From: Actinomycetota bacterium
GTDB lineage: Bacteria; Actinomycetota; Actinomycetes; Nanopelagicales; Nanopelagicaceae
Direction: 5' to 3'
DNA: 32,443 nucleotides
Assembly (NCBI GenBank): GCA_005789205.1
Contig: SXYM01000076.1
Span: 1 to 32,443 of the forward strand
How positions within the stretch are numbered: the first letter of the stretch is position 1; every line of letters begins with the position of its first letter. Under the pieces are notes generated by a model. That model saw nothing but the letters and a program-made list of their open reading frames with translations, ran no database searches and had not been told where the DNA came from. The translations under genes were made by a program, and so were the position numbers. Below are positions 1 to 9,014 of the stretch, piece after piece.

Positions 1-1
1 C

Positions 2-499
2 CCACGCCTTATTGAGCCATCACTTGCTGGAGGGGCCTTACTTGATCTTGGAATCTATCCAAACTCTTTTGCGCATATGATTTTAGGAGTTCCACAATCG
101 ATAACCTCCACCGCAGTCTTCACCGACAAAGGTGTTGATGCGCAAAGCTCAATGATTTTTGATTACTCCAACGGAGCACAAGCCGTACTCAATACGACAA
201 TGATTGTGCAGACACCTTGCACGGCAGTTATTGCAGGGCTCAATGGATACTTAGAAGTTAACCGAACCTTCTATAACCCAACATCTATGCGCCTCACACT
301 CTTTGATGGAACCATTACCGACTATCCATCTGATTACAAAGGCCATGGATTGCGCGAACAAGCAGTTGAATTTGCCCGCGTTGTGAAGAGCGGAGCCAAG
401 GAATCACCGATTCTCACAGGGGCAGACACTATTGCGATTATGGAGATTATGGATACCGTGCGCTCTCAAATCGGGTTGAAATACCCATTTGAGAATTAA
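2..499 (+). CDS. Gfo/Idh/MocA-family oxidoreductase, C-terminal part (5' end outside window)
   Basis: Frame is open from base 2 (PRLIEPSLAGGALLDLGIYPNSFAHMILG...); GGALLDLGIYP is typical of the Gfo/Idh/MocA family. Stop TAA 497-499. Confidence 0.85.
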   Translation, partial: PRLIEPSLAGGALLDLGIYPNSFAHMILGVPQSITSTAVFTDKGVDAQSSMIFDYSNGAQAVLNTTMIVQTPCTAVIAGLNGYLEVNRTFYNPTSMRLTLFDGTITDYPSDYKGHGLREQAVEFARVVKSGAKESPILTGADTIAIMEIMDTVRSQIGLKYPFEN

Positions 500-1440
500 C
501 TTCTAGCTAAATCAGCTACTCCAACAAGACCTGCTTCATTGCCTAACTGAGCCGCAATAATCTGAGGATAAGGATGCTTGCCAGCAAATGGCATATTGCG
601 CTCCAGTGATTCACGCGTTGGCTTAAGAAGAATCTCACCTGCTTCAATTACTCCCCCACCAATAACAACACAGGCAGGATCTAAAAGAACAGAGAGAGAT
701 GCAATACCAGCGCCTAACCACTGGCCAGTTGTATTAAAAGCAGCCAATGCCACGGGGTCACCAGCGCGGGCAGCATCAGTAATAGCTTGACCTGTCAGTC
801 CTGCAACAGTTCCATCGCCGCGCGAGAGCAGGTTACGTGCAACTTCAGGACTGGCGTTGATTGCTTCTCGCGCATGGCGCAGTAATGCATTTCCTGATGC
901 ATATTGCTCGAAACAACCACGAGCACCACAGCCACAGATGTGTCCTTCTGGAACTACGCGCATATGCCCAAACTCTGCTGCAATTCCAAAAGCACCTCGG
1001 TAGAGAGCACCGTTAACAACAATACCTCCACCAATTCCAGTTCCAACTGTGAGCATCATCATGTGATCTTGATTCTTGCCTGCACCAAACTTTGCTTCAC
1101 CCCATGCTGCTGCATTTGCATCATTTTCAAGGACAACCGGAAGTCCGATGAGTTTGGTGAGTTGATTATCTAAATCAACACCATTCCAGTCGGCAATGTT
1201 GGGGGTTGCCAACATGGTCTTTCGATCAGAGGAAACAAAACCTGCAGCAGAAACTCCAACAGATGCGACTGAGTGTTGTGCGAGTAATTCTCTTGCGACA
1301 TCAGCAATTGTCTGAGTTAGCGCAATTCCACCTTGACGAGGCGTGTCTTTTCTTGCAGTAGTGAGAACTTTTCCAGCTTCATCAACAACGCCGCCCAGAA
1401 CCTTAGTTCCGCCAACATCGATACCAATTGTTAATGACAT
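496..1440 (-). CDS. ROK-family sugar kinase (glucokinase-like)
   Basis: N-terminal IGIDVGGTKVLGGVVD, GTGIGGGIVVNG, and the ROK Cys-rich motif GHICGCGARGCFEQYASG. Confidence 0.92.
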   Translation of the reverse strand: MSLTIGIDVGGTKVLGGVVDEAGKVLTTARKDTPRQGGIALTQTIADVARELLAQHSVASVGVSAAGFVSSDRKTMLATPNIADWNGVDLDNQLTKLIGLPVVLENDANAAAWGEAKFGAGKNQDHMMMLTVGTGIGGGIVVNGALYRGAFGIAAEFGHMRVVPEGHICGCGARGCFEQYASGNALLRHAREAINASPEVARNLLSRGDGTVAGLTGQAITDAARAGDPVALAAFNTTGQWLGAGIASLSVLLDPACVVIGGGVIEAGEILLKPTRESLERNMPFAGKHPYPQIIAAQLGNEAGLVGVADLARS

Positions 1441-1449
1441 TAAGTTTGA

Positions 1450-1887
1450 TTAAGCTTCTAGCGCAGTTTTAAGTTGTGCAAGTGCTTGATCAATTGTTGC
1501 CTTCTCAGCCTTTTGACGCATCATGGCTGGGATTGGCATTGAAAGTGAAACTCCCAATTGATATGTAACTTGGGTCGTATCTTCATCGATTGCCTTAATG
1601 GAATAAGAACCATCCATTCCGGTAAGAAGATCTGCATCATCGAGTGAGAAAGAAAGTTGCCCCGGAGCCTGGCTCCAGTCATAATCTAAAATCACGCGAT
1701 CTTTCATCATTCCTGCGTCAATAGTCATTTTTACCTTAGTGGCCCGGCCTTGGTCATCACGTTCAACGACCTCGCTGGACTTAATCGCACTCGACCAGGT
1801 TGGGTATTGGTCAAGGGCAAAAAGGGCTCCTTGGACATCTGCTAATGGGGCATCGATCGTGATTGTTGAACTGCTCAAATCGCTCAT
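1450..1887 (-). CDS. SRPBCC / polyketide cyclase-like protein (mycobacterial Rv2185c-like)
   Basis: 145 aa, IDAPLADVQGALFALDQYPTWSSAIKSSEVVERD resembles START/SRPBCC domains; adjacency to fadD matches actinobacterial gene order. Confidence 0.8.
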   Translation of the reverse strand: MSDLSSSTITIDAPLADVQGALFALDQYPTWSSAIKSSEVVERDDQGRATKVKMTIDAGMMKDRVILDYDWSQAPGQLSFSLDDADLLTGMDGSYSIKAIDEDTTQVTYQLGVSLSMPIPAMMRQKAEKATIDQALAQLKTALEA

Positions 1888-1893
1888 GGGACA

Positions 1894-1899
1894 AGGTTA
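1894..1899 (-). promoter_or_regulatory. -10 box TAACCT, 6 nt before SRPBCC ATG (leaderless candidate)
   Basis: Reverse strand TAACCT-TGTCCC-ATG. Confidence 0.6.
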
Positions 1900-1928
1900 C
1901 CCTCTTCCGCATTTCATATTCCTCACGC

Positions 1929-1934
1929 TAGCGT
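1929..1934 (+). promoter_or_regulatory. -10 box TAGCGT, 7 nt before fadD ATG (leaderless candidate)
   Basis: TAGCGT-TAGCCCC-ATG. Confidence 0.65.
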
Positions 1935-1941
1935 TAGCCCC

Positions 1942-3732
1942 ATGAATGAAGTCACAACACCTGCCCTCGTCCCTTCAGCTACTGCTGGCAATCTGACAAA
2001 CCTGATTGCTGAACGCGCCTGGTTTGAGCCAGAGCGCATCACCATGTCTCGCCCACTCGGCGATGGATGGCAAAGTGTCACTGCCCGTGAAGTTGACGAG
2101 GAGGTACGAGCAACTGCCAAAGGCTTAATCGCTGCAGGTATTCAAATCGGTGATCGTGTGGCAATCATGGCCCGTACTCGTTATGAGTGGACCATACTTG
2201 ATTTTGCTATTTGGTATGCAGGAGCTGTCGTAGTCCCAATCTATGACACATCATCTGCAGAACAGATCGATTGGATTCTTAACGACTCTTCTACTGTTGG
2301 CATCATTGTTGAAACTCCAGCACTGCGTGAATTAGTCCAAACAGTTCGACCTGCACACACTAAGCATGTCTGGGTGATGACTGAGGATGTTCTTACAGTG
2401 CTTCGCAATTCGGGTGCTCAAGTATCAGATGATGAAATTGAACGTCGTCGTGCAGCACTTGGCCCAGATACTTTGGCAACACTTATCTACACATCAGGTA
2501 CAACTGGAAAGCCAAAGGGTGTTTCACTCACACATGGCAACTTCTTAGCTGAGTGCGGAAATGTTGTGCAAGGTGCAAGTGATCTATTCCTTAAGCCAGG
2601 CGGATCAACTTTGCTTTTCTTGCCTGTTGCTCACGTCTTTGGCCGTATGGTTCAAATTGGTGCAATTAACTCAGGTCTACACCTTGCGCACTGCAGTGAC
2701 CCACTTGGACGTCTACCAATTGATCTAGCTTCCTTTAAGCCAACATTCGTTTTGGCAGTTCCACGTATTTTCGAAAAGATTTATAACGGAGCTGAAGCTC
2801 GCGCTGAAGCTGCAGGTAAGGGAAAGATTTTTAGAAAAGCAGCAGATGTAGCAATCGCTTACTCTGAGGCCTTGGATAAAAAGAGAATCTCTCCTATCCT
2901 TAAACTCAAGCATGGCCTCTTTGACAAGTTGGTCTACTCAAAGATTCGTGCGGGTATGGGTGGACGCGTTGAAGCTGCAATCTCTGGTGGTGCCCCGCTA
3001 GGAGTGCGTTTAGGCCACTTCTATCGTGGTGCCGGCGTAACAATTTTAGAAGGCTACGGTTTAACTGAAACAACTGCTGGTGCAACATTAAACTTAACCG
3101 GTGCACACCGCGTTGGTTCCGTTGGTCGTCCAATCCCAGGCACTTCAATCAAGATTGCTGAAGATGGCGAAGTTCTTATCCGTGGCGCAATTGTTATGCG
3201 TGGGTACTGGCAAAACGATGCTGCAAACGCTGAGGTTTTCGATTCTGAAGGTTGGTTTAAGTCAGGTGACTTAGGAAAGCTCGATGAAGAAGGCTTCCTC
3301 TACATAGTCGGTCGTAAAAAAGAACTTATTGTTACTGCAGGTGGAAAGAATGTTGCCCCTGCTGTCCTAGAAGATCGCTTACGGGCTCATCCACTGGTCA
3401 GCCAGTGCTTGGTCGTTGGTGATAATCAACCATTCATTGCAGCGCTTGTAACTATTGATCAGGATGCACTTAAGGGTTGGGTAACAAATCACAAGAAGGA
3501 AGGTGCCTCAATGGCTGACCTTGCTAATGATCCTGATTTGATTGCTGTTATCCAAACTGCAGTTGATGATGCAAATAAGGCCGTGAGCAAAGCTGAATCA
3601 ATCCGCAAGTTCACTATTCTTACAACAGATTTCACAATCGCTGGTGGACACTTAACTCAGAAGCTCTCTATTAAGCGACACGTCGTTGCGAAGGAATTCG
3701 CAAAGGAGATTGATCAGCTCTTCACAAAGTAA
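1942..3732 (+). CDS. AMP-dependent long-chain acyl-CoA synthetase (FadD15-like)
   Basis: AMP-binding motif TLIYTSGTTGKPKGVSLTHGN, GYGLTETTAGATLN, GRKKELIVTAGGKNVAP. Confidence 0.93.
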   Translation: MNEVTTPALVPSATAGNLTNLIAERAWFEPERITMSRPLGDGWQSVTAREVDEEVRATAKGLIAAGIQIGDRVAIMARTRYEWTILDFAIWYAGAVVVPIYDTSSAEQIDWILNDSSTVGIIVETPALRELVQTVRPAHTKHVWVMTEDVLTVLRNSGAQVSDDEIERRRAALGPDTLATLIYTSGTTGKPKGVSLTHGNFLAECGNVVQGASDLFLKPGGSTLLFLPVAHVFGRMVQIGAINSGLHLAHCSDPLGRLPIDLASFKPTFVLAVPRIFEKIYNGAEARAEAAGKGKIFRKAADVAIAYSEALDKKRISPILKLKHGLFDKLVYSKIRAGMGGRVEAAISGGAPLGVRLGHFYRGAGVTILEGYGLTETTAGATLNLTGAHRVGSVGRPIPGTSIKIAEDGEVLIRGAIVMRGYWQNDAANAEVFDSEGWFKSGDLGKLDEEGFLYIVGRKKELIVTAGGKNVAPAVLEDRLRAHPLVSQCLVVGDNQPFIAALVTIDQDALKGWVTNHKKEGASMADLANDPDLIAVIQTAVDDANKAVSKAESIRKFTILTTDFTIAGGHLTQKLSIKRHVVAKEFAKEIDQLFTK

Positions 3733-3736
3733 CTAT

Positions 3737-4219
3737 GTGAGCCTTACACAGCGAATAAAACTCGCACAAGAGCTCCACGATGGCATAGCCCAAGATCTCG
3801 TGGGGTTAGGCTATGGGTTAGATTCTTTGTTGTTTCAAGAGGATGATGAGACTAAGCGTACTGCTTTGCGATCTGTGCGCTTTGATATCAACACATTGAT
3901 AGAGAAAGTTCGTAGCGAAATTCTCGAACTTCGCACAGAGCACAATGACCAAGAACTCCTTAGTTCTCAACCAGAATTTACTTATGAACTCAATAGAGTT
4001 TTTAGTGAAATCATCAACAATGTGACTGAGCATTCGCATGCGACTCGTCTGGATGTAATTTTCACTGATAATGGAATTGGTGGAGCTTCAGAGGTTGAGA
4101 ATCATTATGGAATGGCAGGAATATCTGAGCGAATTATGGCTTTGGGTGGTCATGTAGATATCCACTCTGATTTCACCGGTACTAATGTTGCAATTTCATT
4201 GGACCTGCTGACTCCATGA
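3737..4219 (+). CDS. Short sensorless histidine kinase, HisKA_3 plus reduced HATPase_c (GTG start inferred; ORF open from 3686)
   Basis: LAQELHDGIAQDLVGLGYGLDSL (HisKA_3 H-box), SEIINNVTEHSHA (N-box), DNGIGG and YGMAGISERIMALGG (G boxes). About 160 aa, no TM segment. Confidence 0.8.
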   Translation: MSLTQRIKLAQELHDGIAQDLVGLGYGLDSLLFQEDDETKRTALRSVRFDINTLIEKVRSEILELRTEHNDQELLSSQPEFTYELNRVFSEIINNVTEHSHATRLDVIFTDNGIGGASEVENHYGMAGISERIMALGGHVDIHSDFTGTNVAISLDLLTP

Positions 4220-4824
4220 GCAGATTGTTGATAGTTGATGATCATGCCCTTGTGCGTGAGGGTTTAAAGCGCGCACTTACCCATGAAGGCTTTAGTGAGA
4301 TTACAGAGGCTTCATCTGTTCTTGAGGCCCGCGCCTCTATCGCAGCATTACAACCCGATGTTGTGACAATCGATATAAATCTTCCAGATGGTAGTGGCTT
4401 TGAGTTAGTGAGCTGGATAAGAGGCATCTCCCAAGAAATTGGAGTTATTGTTTTAACGCTTAATGATCATGAGAATTATATACGCGCTGCCATGAAAGCA
4501 GGTGCTAGTGCCTTCGTATGTAAATCTGAACCCATTCCTACTCTAGTAGCTGCAATTAAACATAGCGTTGTTTCTCCACTTGGCTTTAGTGCCAAGGGAT
4601 TGGATAAAGTTTTTAAAAATACTCACAACCTTCTTACAGCCCGAGAATTTGATCTCTTGTCTCAATTAGAACTCGGTCAAACAACTGCGCAAATTTCTAA
4701 GAGTTTATTCATAAGTCCGGCGACCGTTAAAACACATCTAGCATCAATCTATAGAAAGTTAGAAGTAACTAACAGAACTGCGGCAATTCATGCCATGCAC
4801 GAGAAGGGATTATCTGGCAAGTAG
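4216..4824 (+). CDS. NarL/FixJ-type response regulator with LuxR HTH
   Basis: Receiver LLIVDDHALVREGLKRAL and phospho-acceptor TIDINLPDGSG; C-terminal LTAREFDLLSQLELGQTTAQISKSLFISPATVKTHLASIYRKL. ATGA overlap with the kinase. Confidence 0.93.
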   Translation: MSRLLIVDDHALVREGLKRALTHEGFSEITEASSVLEARASIAALQPDVVTIDINLPDGSGFELVSWIRGISQEIGVIVLTLNDHENYIRAAMKAGASAFVCKSEPIPTLVAAIKHSVVSPLGFSAKGLDKVFKNTHNLLTAREFDLLSQLELGQTTAQISKSLFISPATVKTHLASIYRKLEVTNRTAAIHAMHEKGLSGK

Positions 4825-5961
4825 TTGGGAAAACTTGCTGCCCCAAATCTCCCAATTCCATTCTTTTTCAATCCAGGCTCGGCCTGCGCTACCCATATCC
4901 CGACGCAGTTTTTCATCACGTAAAAGTTGAATCACTCTGTTTGCTATTAACTCTGTCTTAGTTCCATCAACGACAAAACCTGTTACACCTTCTATAACCG
5001 CATCAGGTGCTCCCCCAGATGCACCTGCAATTACTGGTAGACCGCATGCACTTGCTTCCAGATACACAATTCCTAAGCCTTCTACCTCTAATCCACCAAA
5101 GCGCGATCTTGATGGCATCGCAAAGATATCGCCCACACAGATATAACCCGGTAAATCTTTATATTGAATACGGCCAATGAAGCTCACACTCTGTTCTAGC
5201 GAATGTTTCATCACTAGTTTTTCCAAGTGAGCCCTATACGGACCTTCACCGACAAGCAAAAGGTGAGCTTCTGGGACTTGAGTAAGGATCTGTGGCATTG
5301 ATTCGATGAGAAAATCCTGACCTTTGCGGTGCACAAGTCTGCCCACACTGACAATGACTTTCTTCTCACGTAGTCCCAGGGATTGTCGCAGGGATTTTGC
5401 ATCTACTTCCTTGAAATGATCAGCATCAATGCCTGGAGCAATTTTCTGCATAACTGATGCACTCTTCAATGTGAGAGCTTTGGAAATTGCCGTTCGAGTA
5501 AAATCGCCAAGATACGTTAGTGAATCAGTAGTGGATCCAATGCGTCGCAAAATTAAGTTGAATGGAAAAACCTTGGCCCACCAGACTTCATGTCCATGCG
5601 TAAGTGCAACTATTCGTAGTGCTCCGGCTTTGCGCAAAGTTGAAGACATCCAACCCAAAGGCGCAGCTGCTCCAAATGCCACGGTTTTAATACCTTGCTG
5701 GCTAACAATTCTGGCCACCGCGCGACTTATCCGTGGAGTCGGTAATAATATTTTTGCTTTATCTCTAATGACTTCAACACCAAAATTACGCAGCCATTGG
5801 GCGTCATAGTGCGCAGTTTCCTCTTGCGCTGAGGTGTAAACAATGATGCTCGACTTTGGTAATCGTTCAATCAAACCAATGATGAAGGTTTCTATGCCTC
5901 CAGCCCGTGGGCCAAAATCATTAGTTACGAATAGAGTTTTATTAGAAACGGCGTGCTCCAA
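4810..5961 (-). CDS. pimB: GT4-family glycosyltransferase, PimB-like phosphatidylinositol mannoside mannosyltransferase
   Basis: TNDFGPRAGGIETFI, LTHGHEVWWAKV, VSVGRLVHRKGQDFLIESM, EASACGLPVIAGASGGAPDAV; lies beside NlpC/P60 and fadD as in mycobacteria. TTG start overlaps the upstream gene. Confidence 0.82.
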   Translation of the reverse strand: MEHAVSNKTLFVTNDFGPRAGGIETFIIGLIERLPKSSIIVYTSAQEETAHYDAQWLRNFGVEVIRDKAKILLPTPRISRAVARIVSQQGIKTVAFGAAAPLGWMSSTLRKAGALRIVALTHGHEVWWAKVFPFNLILRRIGSTTDSLTYLGDFTRTAISKALTLKSASVMQKIAPGIDADHFKEVDAKSLRQSLGLREKKVIVSVGRLVHRKGQDFLIESMPQILTQVPEAHLLLVGEGPYRAHLEKLVMKHSLEQSVSFIGRIQYKDLPGYICVGDIFAMPSRSRFGGLEVEGLGIVYLEASACGLPVIAGASGGAPDAVIEGVTGFVVDGTKTELIANRVIQLLRDEKLRRDMGSAGRAWIEKEWNWEIWGSKFSQLLAR

Positions 5962-6946
5962 CTAAAGGTTTTCTTCCAAGAGAACCACTTGTTGTGATTT
6001 TCACACGTGAACCTGAGCGCGGTGCGTGCACCATCTTTCCGCCGCCGATATACATTCCAACGTGTGAAACTGGACGACCATAAAATAGTAGGTCACCCGG
6101 CTTTAGAGACTTAATTGAGACTTGCTTACCCAAGCGCGATTGGGCAGCAGATGAATGTGGAAGTGAAACTCCTGCTGCCTGGTAGGCTCGCATCGTTAAA
6201 CCAGAACAATCCCAAGTTACTAAACCTGCTGCACCAAATACGTAGCGATCGCCTATTTGCTTGAGCGCATATTTAATTGCAATTCCAGCGCGACCTGAAA
6301 TTCCCGTAAGCGCCCGAGCTGCGGCCTGTGAATCGGCTTGATCTGCATCCTCTTGTTCAGCAGCTAATTTTGCCAAACGCTCTCGCTCGGCTTTGGTTAG
6401 TTTGGAAAGCAAAGCCTCAGCCTCTGCCAGTTTCTCTTGGGCTATTGCAGATTGGGCTTTAAATTTCTTTTCAGCTGCAACTACCAGTGCCAACTTGTCG
6501 TTAACAGTCAGAGTTGTTGCACTTAAGCGCTGTTGTGCCGCTTCATATTTTCGCAGTTGGGCAGATTTGCGTCTGCTAATTGCATCTAGAGCACCGGCTG
6601 AAGACAAATACAGAGTGGGATCAGAAGAAAAGAGAAGTTCAAGTGATTGACCGAGTCCCCCTGCCTTGTATTGCTCGATTGCAATAGTTCCTAAAGATTT
6701 TTGAAGCGCTGAAAGTGTTTCTCCCTGGACAGCAGCTTTAGCTTTGATGCCGTTGAGTGTGCGCGTAAGGGCAATTAACTTCACTTTCGCTTCCTGAGCG
6801 CCCTCAGCTGCCGTGGTTGCTTCTTCTTCTAGATATCGCACCTTTGCCTGAATCTCGGCCAGTGATGGAGCCGCGTTGGCAGGAGCCATTAAGCCAACTG
6901 CCATGGCCAAAGCCACGAGTGCGCAAGGAAGAATGCGGCGATACAT
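5942..6946 (-). CDS. Secreted NlpC/P60 peptidoglycan hydrolase with N-terminal coiled coil
   Basis: Signal peptide MYRRILPCALVALAMAVGLMAPANAA; catalytic WDCSGLTMRAYQAAGVSLPHSS and HVGMYIGGGKMVHAP. Confidence 0.92.
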   Translation of the reverse strand: MYRRILPCALVALAMAVGLMAPANAAPSLAEIQAKVRYLEEEATTAAEGAQEAKVKLIALTRTLNGIKAKAAVQGETLSALQKSLGTIAIEQYKAGGLGQSLELLFSSDPTLYLSSAGALDAISRRKSAQLRKYEAAQQRLSATTLTVNDKLALVVAAEKKFKAQSAIAQEKLAEAEALLSKLTKAERERLAKLAAEQEDADQADSQAAARALTGISGRAGIAIKYALKQIGDRYVFGAAGLVTWDCSGLTMRAYQAAGVSLPHSSAAQSRLGKQVSIKSLKPGDLLFYGRPVSHVGMYIGGGKMVHAPRSGSRVKITTSGSLGRKPLVGARRF

Positions 6947-6952
6947 GGTTTA

Positions 6953-6958
6953 AGGCTA
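6953..6958 (-). promoter_or_regulatory. -10 box TAGCCT, 6 nt before NlpC/P60 ATG
   Basis: Reverse strand TAGCCT-TAAACC-ATG. Confidence 0.6.
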
Positions 6959-7038
6959 ACGAGGTTTATTGCGACATCTCAACTTATGAGCGTGACTTAC
7001 GCCTGAGAATTTTCAAAGAATCTGCAATAGTAGGGCAA

Positions 7039-7530
7039 ATGAGCACAGTTGCATCGCTGGTGGTCGGGCGAGATGGGTCCACATCAAAAGATAAGAGCTC
7101 TAATGGAGTTTCATCCGATGCCGATCGAAAAGCTTTTCTAGCAAGGCGACGCAAAGTCGATTGCATACTAATTGGTGGAAATACTGCTCGCCATGAGCCT
7201 TACAAGCAGAGCCCAGTGCCTTTAGTAATTGTTTCGCGATCAACAATTAATCCAGTTGTTGGCAATGATTTATCACATTTATGGAACATGTCTCCTGCAG
7301 ATGCCTTAGCAAAAGCTAAATCACAGTTTGGTGTAAGAATTTTAGTAGAAGCAGGAACATCAATTATTTTTGAACTAATTGATCAAGGTTTAATCGATCA
7401 ACTAGAGCTCAGTGTTACACCAGTAACCGGTGGTGATGATCCTATTGATTGGCAAGCTCTCCTCAATAGATTTGAGAACCACACCCACACTAATGTTGAT
7501 GGCACTGATTTCTATATTGCCCGTAACTAG
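7039..7530 (+). CDS. RibD C-terminal-domain (pyrimidine/dihydrofolate reductase-like) protein; start uncertain
   Basis: SDADRKAFLARRRKVDCILIGGNTARHEPY and ILVEAGTSIIFELIDQGLIDQLELSVTPVTGG. ORF is open from 6817, but the upstream part is antisense to the NlpC gene. Confidence 0.72.
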   Translation: MSTVASLVVGRDGSTSKDKSSNGVSSDADRKAFLARRRKVDCILIGGNTARHEPYKQSPVPLVIVSRSTINPVVGNDLSHLWNMSPADALAKAKSQFGVRILVEAGTSIIFELIDQGLIDQLELSVTPVTGGDDPIDWQALLNRFENHTHTNVDGTDFYIARN

Positions 7531-8366
7531 AAAGCAGAAATAAGCGCCACGCCTGCAACAGCTAAGGCAATTCCGATGTATTGAACCCTCTGTAAACGCT
7601 CGCGCAAGAACTTAAATGCGAGAAGCGCAGTTACTATTGGAAAGAGCGAGCCCAAAACCATCGCAATTGAAACTAAGCCCTTAGTACATGCAATGCCTAG
7701 CAACACATTAGCTAAGAAATCTGCGATACCGATGAAAATAAGTGATGGGTATTCTTTTTTGGTAAACCCACCCATTGTTCGGAATTTAAGGGCTAAGGCG
7801 ATGGTTACAAAGAAAGTTGCCCCACGCATTGAAACCATTGTCATGAGTGCACTTGACTGCGCACCAATCGACATTGAGGTTAATGCTGTTCCAAATCCAA
7901 GTGCTGCACCTATCGCTAGAAGTAAAGGCTTTAGAGGAAGACCTTGGGAGAGCTCTGGACCACTGGCACAAAAAACTCCCACCAAAGCTAGTACTACACC
8001 GATGGAAGTAATTGTTGAAAGTTTGTCACCGCTAATCAATGCATACGTTAAAGGGACAATTGCTCCCATAGAACTAATTGGTGAGACTACGCCCATTCTG
8101 CCCGTTGATAAACCTGCATAAAGACAAAACAATCCAAAGTAACCAAACAATCCAGCAATAATTCCAGGGACTAAATATCCCCCGGATCCAAGTGCCTGTG
8201 CATCCCAAGCACCAAAAGCAAGCATTACAACTAGGCCAAAAACTAAACCAAGAACTTGTGTGAATCCGAGTACTGCCAAAGGCGCATGCTTTTTACTTAG
8301 ACGACCACCTTCAAAATCTGAAGTTCCCCACAAGATGCTTGAAAGAATTGCGAGTATTGAGGCCAT
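7527..8366 (-). CDS. EamA/DMT-superfamily transporter
   Basis: About 10 hydrophobic segments, ILSSILWGTSDFEGG start and FKFLRERLQRVQYIGIALAVAGVALI end. Start chosen at MASILAIL because of the -10 box 7 nt upstream (ORF open to 8411). Confidence 0.82.
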   Translation of the reverse strand: MASILAILSSILWGTSDFEGGRLSKKHAPLAVLGFTQVLGLVFGLVVMLAFGAWDAQALGSGGYLVPGIIAGLFGYFGLFCLYAGLSTGRMGVVSPISSMGAIVPLTYALISGDKLSTITSIGVVLALVGVFCASGPELSQGLPLKPLLLAIGAALGFGTALTSMSIGAQSSALMTMVSMRGATFFVTIALALKFRTMGGFTKKEYPSLIFIGIADFLANVLLGIACTKGLVSIAMVLGSLFPIVTALLAFKFLRERLQRVQYIGIALAVAGVALISAF

Positions 8367-8373
8367 ATGCACA

Positions 8374-8379
8374 AGGATA
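8374..8379 (-). promoter_or_regulatory. -10 box TATCCT, 7 nt before EamA ATG
   Basis: Reverse strand TATCCT-TGTGCAT-ATG. Confidence 0.65.
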
Positions 8380-8415
8380 CCGCCCTGCCTCCCATAAAAA
8401 GGACTCCTCACTGTT

Positions 8416-8421
8416 TATTCT
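8416..8421 (+). promoter_or_regulatory. -10 box TATTCT, 6 nt before DUF3000 GTG
   Basis: TATTCT-TAAGCA-GTG. Confidence 0.6.
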
Positions 8422-8427
8422 TAAGCA

Positions 8428-9006
8428 GTGGATGCCAAAGGATTTGAAGATTTAGTCAACTCCTTACGCACAATTACACCGCGTGCTGAAATTGTTTTAG
8501 AAGAGGTTCCAGCCCCACAACAACTAGCTACGTATTCTTTCGCATTTTCAGCCGATGTCAGTAATGGCCTACTAGGCGATGACGAAGATGAAATAGCTTC
8601 AGGCCGCTTTGTCTTATTACATGAGCCTGGTGGACAAGACACCTGGGAAGGTGAATTTCGTTGCGTAACTTTCGTTCGTGCAGATGTTGATCCAGTAATG
8701 CAACAGGATCCACTTCTGCCAGAGGTTGGCTGGAGTTGGTTTCTAGAAGCGCTAGAAAGTGAAAAGTGTGCACTTGCTGCACCAAGTGGAACTGTCACAC
8801 GCGTATCAAGTGCCTCTTTCGGAAAACTATCCCCACGAAATGATGAATCAGAAATTGAGATTCGCGCCTCTTGGACACCAGCAATAACTGATCCCATTGA
8901 AATCATGAAACACATCGCAGGATGGTGTCGCTTGATTACTGATGTCGCTGGTCTCGAACCGATTCCTGATGGTGTTTCAACTATTTCATCTGCCAGACGT
9001 CGTTAA
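8428..9006 (+). CDS. DUF3000 family protein
   Basis: Lies immediately before RNase D, matching conserved actinobacterial order; RFVLLHEPGGQDTWEGEFRCVTFVRA and LPEVGWSWFLEAL fit the family as recalled. GTG start. Confidence 0.8.
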   Translation: MDAKGFEDLVNSLRTITPRAEIVLEEVPAPQQLATYSFAFSADVSNGLLGDDEDEIASGRFVLLHEPGGQDTWEGEFRCVTFVRADVDPVMQQDPLLPEVGWSWFLEALESEKCALAAPSGTVTRVSSASFGKLSPRNDESEIEIRASWTPAITDPIEIMKHIAGWCRLITDVAGLEPIPDGVSTISSARRR

Positions 9007-9014
9007 GCCCGCTG

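Noticed and set aside
6817-7038. 5' extension of the RibD-C ORF over the NlpC start
   Set aside because: MLLLLDIAPLPESRPVMEPRWQEP... is antisense to the NlpC signal peptide and coiled-coil start and has no family-like content; it is just an open frame.
8421-8915. 164-aa minus-strand ORF overlapping DUF3000
   Set aside because: Ser-rich shadow ORF; the plus-strand frame has family-like content, a leaderless -10 and conserved position before rnd.
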